This document shows positions 60,485 to 64,000 of a stretch of 64,000 bases of DNA, piece after piece. The notes under the pieces were generated by a model. The model worked only from the letters and a program-made list of their open reading frames with translations. It did no database searches and was not told the DNA's origin. The position numbers and the translations under genes are program-made. Position 1 is the first letter of the stretch. The number at the start of each line of letters is the position of its first letter. The stretch covers positions 9,142,662-9,206,661 of the forward strand of contig NC_060957.1 in NCBI RefSeq assembly GCF_910589235.1, given 5' to 3'. The DNA comes from Vespa crabro. Lineage: Eukaryota; Arthropoda; Insecta; Hymenoptera; Vespidae.

Positions 60485-63400
60485 AAAAAAATAATTGAAA
60501 GTCGTAAAGTAAACTTTAAGTTCTTATATACCACGATGCTTCTTTAATAGGTAGCTTCTTTTGTTCTTACAACGTAGAAAAAGAAACGTATCGCTTTTAT
60601 AGAGATAATTAAAAATATTCAAATTGCTTTCTGGTATCTGGGTTCATTATAAATATAAATAATATTATGTAGGATTACGTAAATATTACATTTCTAGTTA
60701 AATTTTCAAAACTACATGGGAGTATATTCGATGTTTAAATCGTAAAAAAATTGGACGCATAAAATATTATTACTTTACAAATACAATAGATAATATTTTC
60801 ATTAGTTTATATACTAAAAAAAAGTGTAAAGAATAGAAAGATGTTTAGAATTGTAGACATGGATGTAGAATGTATATTATACAAAATTCATACAATAAAC
60901 TATTTCTTTTTAAATATATAATTTTATCCTCATTTTTTACGATAACACACTCAATAACAGAACTGAATAAAAAACGTTACTTAAATAATAAAATACCGAT
61001 ACATTATGTCGGTAAAAATTATACTCATTAATGAATGATAATTAACTTATTACGTATTCTGTATGATATCGTTTCAGTATTAACAGATGTTCCTGCGAAA
61101 CACAATTTATACTAACTATTTTTTTTCTGATAAAATAGATAAAGAGCAAATAAAACAAATGACAGATAAATTAGTATGCGGGCACGTATACTCCTTGATG
61201 TTGAAAGTAACGATGAAAGTGAATTTATTCGTTAATAAAAATGCTACATGGATATGAAAAACAAAAATAATAAAAATATAATTAATAAAAATATAAATAT
61301 AAATATATATTACAATACAGCAAATTTATAAGATTTACTTTGATTAGGGTTACTTAAAAAAATACTATATACAATAGAGATAATATTTTTTTATATAATT
61401 TATTCATCCGTATTAAAGTTGGATTGACCTTAACCATTTCATTAACTTAAAATATTTGATTGTCAAGAATATTGAAAGTACAAAAATTATTTGTATATTA
61501 ATGATAATAACAATGAAAAAAAAACATAGATAATATAAAAAATATAACTTAGTTGTGAATACTTGTAATCCTTGGTTTATATTATTATTATCAGTTCAAT
61601 AAGCAAAGTACACATAGTAAACCACTGTAGTTCTAATCCACACTGTGATAGGTTCACCTTCACAGAAAGATTTGAAAACGATAGCACACACCTTGGTGAT
61701 ATCCAAAATATTTATAGGCTCCATCGTCATATTTTCGTCTTCAGTCTGTCGTTTTGTCCGGCACAGTAAACTACTCAATTAGAATATATGGGAAACTATA
61801 CTAATAAATATCATATTCTAAATTAATTGATTTATTGTTAAAGATAAAGAATGTCTTGATATATCGATAAATAGTAAAAATTGTGAGATTCTTTTCTAAA
61901 GAAAACGGGAACGCAATGTTGTGTTCTAATGTTTAAGAAATCTTTATAACAAAAAGCCAACGTATTACTGGTGAGTATTCTATTTCAAAAGGAAAAGGCC
62001 ATAGTATAATCTATTATACTAAATAACATCGACCGTCACTTTAACGATAAAAAAAATCACACATAATGTGTCTGAAATTACATGCCGTTTACGAGCTCTA
62101 ACTTTGAACTTACAAACTAGATACCATGAAATTCAAATATTTATGCATATTCCATTCTAAATTTAATTTTATTTCTTTTCTGCACATTTTCGCTCATACG
62201 ATCTGAAAAATATCCTTAAAATTATATTTTTTTGATTTTTTCCAAATTCGTTACGAATATATCGAATAAATTTATCAAGAAAAATTATACGTTTGAATGC
62301 GCCTATAATGAAAAAAAAAGAAACATTTTTTAAACAATTACAAAAAATTACAAAAACAAGTACAAAAATTATTAAAATATATGGAAATTTTTTATACAAA
62401 TAAAGAATGTTTTACATATGCTACTAGCGCTTGCAATATATCAAGTAATATATCAATGGGTGTTGGTTTTTCTTTTCGTTTTCAAATTTCCAATTGAATT
62501 TGCAACAAAGAATCTAGCTAATTTCATTTTGTTAGCAGATTTCACGCTAATTACATTTACTTAATGTAAAGAATAAATTTAATTATGTGTAGACATAGTC
62601 AACATATTGAAAAAATCCCCGTGAAATTTATAGAATATTTTATTGATGATATTAATAATCCTTTACCATGTAATCAATATGAAAATAACCTGCAATGTAC
62701 AAAATAATAAGATATATTCTACATTTCCATGTAATTTCACTTCCCAATATTTTCTTGTGCATACCTTGCATATTCTTTGAGTTCCTAGAATTTGAGAAAT
62801 AGAAATACTATTTTTTACTATATTTCTAAATTTATTTTCTGACGTCGCTTTCAAAAATGTAAAATTTATCAAATTTCTCATAAACAATTAAATTTCTACT
62901 GCGAGTCGGTGATGTTTAAGAATATTTATTTAAAATACATACACCTATGTTTAACAATAGACTCATAAAGAGAATCAAAATGATTTGTAATTCGTTCTAA
63001 TAATTACTCAAGTTTAATACATCTTATTTTCAGAATTATTTTTTGATATTTATTGAAAAATATAAATGATTATTTTAGTTAAATGATTTTCATATTTCTG
63101 TCTTGTTTTTTGTATAAAATTTATACGTATTATAGAAATCTATATATACCGAAATATGTTGTTTCGATCTCGCATAAGATAATAGATAAACATTTTATTG
63201 CATTAGGATTTTGGAAGTTTTTCATAAAATTTCCATATAATTTAAAGAATATTTTTAGAAAACAAAATATATTTCAAAACTTGACGTAATATTCTTAGGA
63301 TTGGTTCTTTTGATAAGAAAATTAAAAATACTAGTGACAAACAGACAAATTTGTATCGATATCATAAAAGTAAAAGAAGATCATCATTTATCGGAAATAG

Positions 63401-64000
63401 CAAAACACATTACAAATGAGGAATTGAAAGAACAGGCATAGAAAAACCATTTGGTTAGAAAATAGATTGAGGAAGTTAGATACACCAAAGGTAGATTTTA
63501 CAAGTACTTGGACTTATTTTAAATTTGATAATATTTAGATTTAAAATTTAAAGACTTAGCAAAAATTAAAAATATAGAGTCTTTTTATTTTAGTTAGCTG
63601 ATGAACTTTTCAATAAATAAAAAGCTTTAATAGGTCGATACTTAAAAGAAACAGAACTAATGCTTTCTGTAGATTAGCAACGAAACAAAAAGATACGTAT
63701 TTCGCTATAACGAAAACGATATCAAATAAAATATTGCACAAAATAATATGACCATAGAATAATATTCGCGATAAATGTGATAAATGTATATGTGGTAAAT
63801 ATACCGCTGAAAATATTTGATTTTGTAAAAAGTGTTTAATGATATATATAAAAAAAAAATCCTATTTTTAGACTAAAGAAAACTGTATCTCTAATTATTC
63901 TGAAAATTCTTACATGCATTTACAATTTTCTATTGTCGAATAAATAAGACGGAAAAATATACAAAAATGAATATATCTTCTGAATGATTTCATCTTTTTA
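60485..64000. other. AT-rich end of the window
   Basis: No gene that I can identify. A poly-A signal of gene 4 is at 60894. On the minus strand, 61596-61778 is open for 60 codons (core MTMEPINILDITKVCAIVFK) and is less AT-biased than its flanks, with a possible donor inside (AAG/GTGTGT), but matches no family I know. 63290-63700 has broken lysine-rich frames of uncertain nature. I find neither the flotillin-2 start exon nor another GMC gene here. Confidence 0.45.
60894..60899 (+). terminator. poly-A signal of GMC gene 4
   Basis: AATAAA about 410 bases after the stop codon, the first canonical signal in good context that I could find. Confidence 0.4.

Larger units (their letters stand above)
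39415..64000 (-). other. inferred large 5' intron of flotillin-2 hosting the GMC cluster
   Basis: The exon at 39118-39414 begins with a splice acceptor (CACAG/GA) in phase 1, so an upstream coding exon must exist at higher coordinates. None with the MGN… start and a phase-1 donor is visible to the end of the window. The four plus-strand GMC genes therefore lie inside this intron. Nested GMC clusters in a flotillin-2 intron are known from several insect orders, which supports the reading. The true 5' end of the intron is not seen. Confidence 0.75.

Noticed and set aside
63290..63700. Possible retroelement or gene fragment with lysine-rich broken frames
   Set aside because: No motif of reverse transcriptase, integrase or any other family could be read; AT-rich sequence gives such frames by chance.

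Overview
This window looks like a piece of an insect genome, most likely from a hymenopteran such as a wasp, bee or ant. The evidence is strong AT richness, dense microsatellites, short GT-AG introns, and the association of flotillin-2 with a cluster of GMC oxidoreductases. The hymenopteran assignment is inference; an insect is well supported by the gene content. I recognise nine protein-coding loci plus one frameshifted copy among them, two degraded or non-autonomous DNA transposons, and a long segmental duplication.

Layout. 1-7.4 kb has no recognisable gene; it holds purine tracts, (GA)n, (TC)n, (TA)n and (CATA)n repeats and weak promoter-like stretches. 7.4-18.2 kb carries two tandem copies of a pair of secreted leucine-rich-repeat (LRR) genes, all on the minus strand. 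Copy A (7429-10567) is intact. Copy B (14817-17773) has one intact gene and one frameshifted gene. A core of about 3.2-3.3 kb is nearly identical between the copies, while the sequence on both sides is clearly homologous but diverged, which suggests recent gene conversion over an older duplication. 19.26-19.82 kb holds UQCR10, a small complex III subunit, on the minus strand. 22.1-26.3 kb holds an eight-exon RING-H2 ubiquitin ligase of the RNF115/RNF126/Iruka family on the plus strand. 26.3-36 kb is gene-poor, with very long (AAT)n arrays and a decayed Tc1/mariner-type element with arms of about 270 bp.

From 36 kb to the end the window is one nested locus. Flotillin-2 runs on the minus strand: seven coding exons lie at 35988-39414. 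The exon with the start codon and N-terminal myristoylation signal is not found and is probably beyond 64 kb. Four GMC oxidoreductase genes, all on the plus strand, therefore lie inside the inferred large 5' intron of flotillin-2: 44090-46555, 47157-49424, 54828-57482 and 58610-60484. Insect GMC clusters nested in a flotillin-2 intron are an established, conserved arrangement. The third gene resembles glucose dehydrogenase (Gld) but breaks the first GMC signature. The fourth has no intron in its coding region. A TA-flanked MITE of about 850 bp, an adjacent imperfect foldback and a GC-richer promoter-like island with a CRE site lie between the second and third GMC genes.
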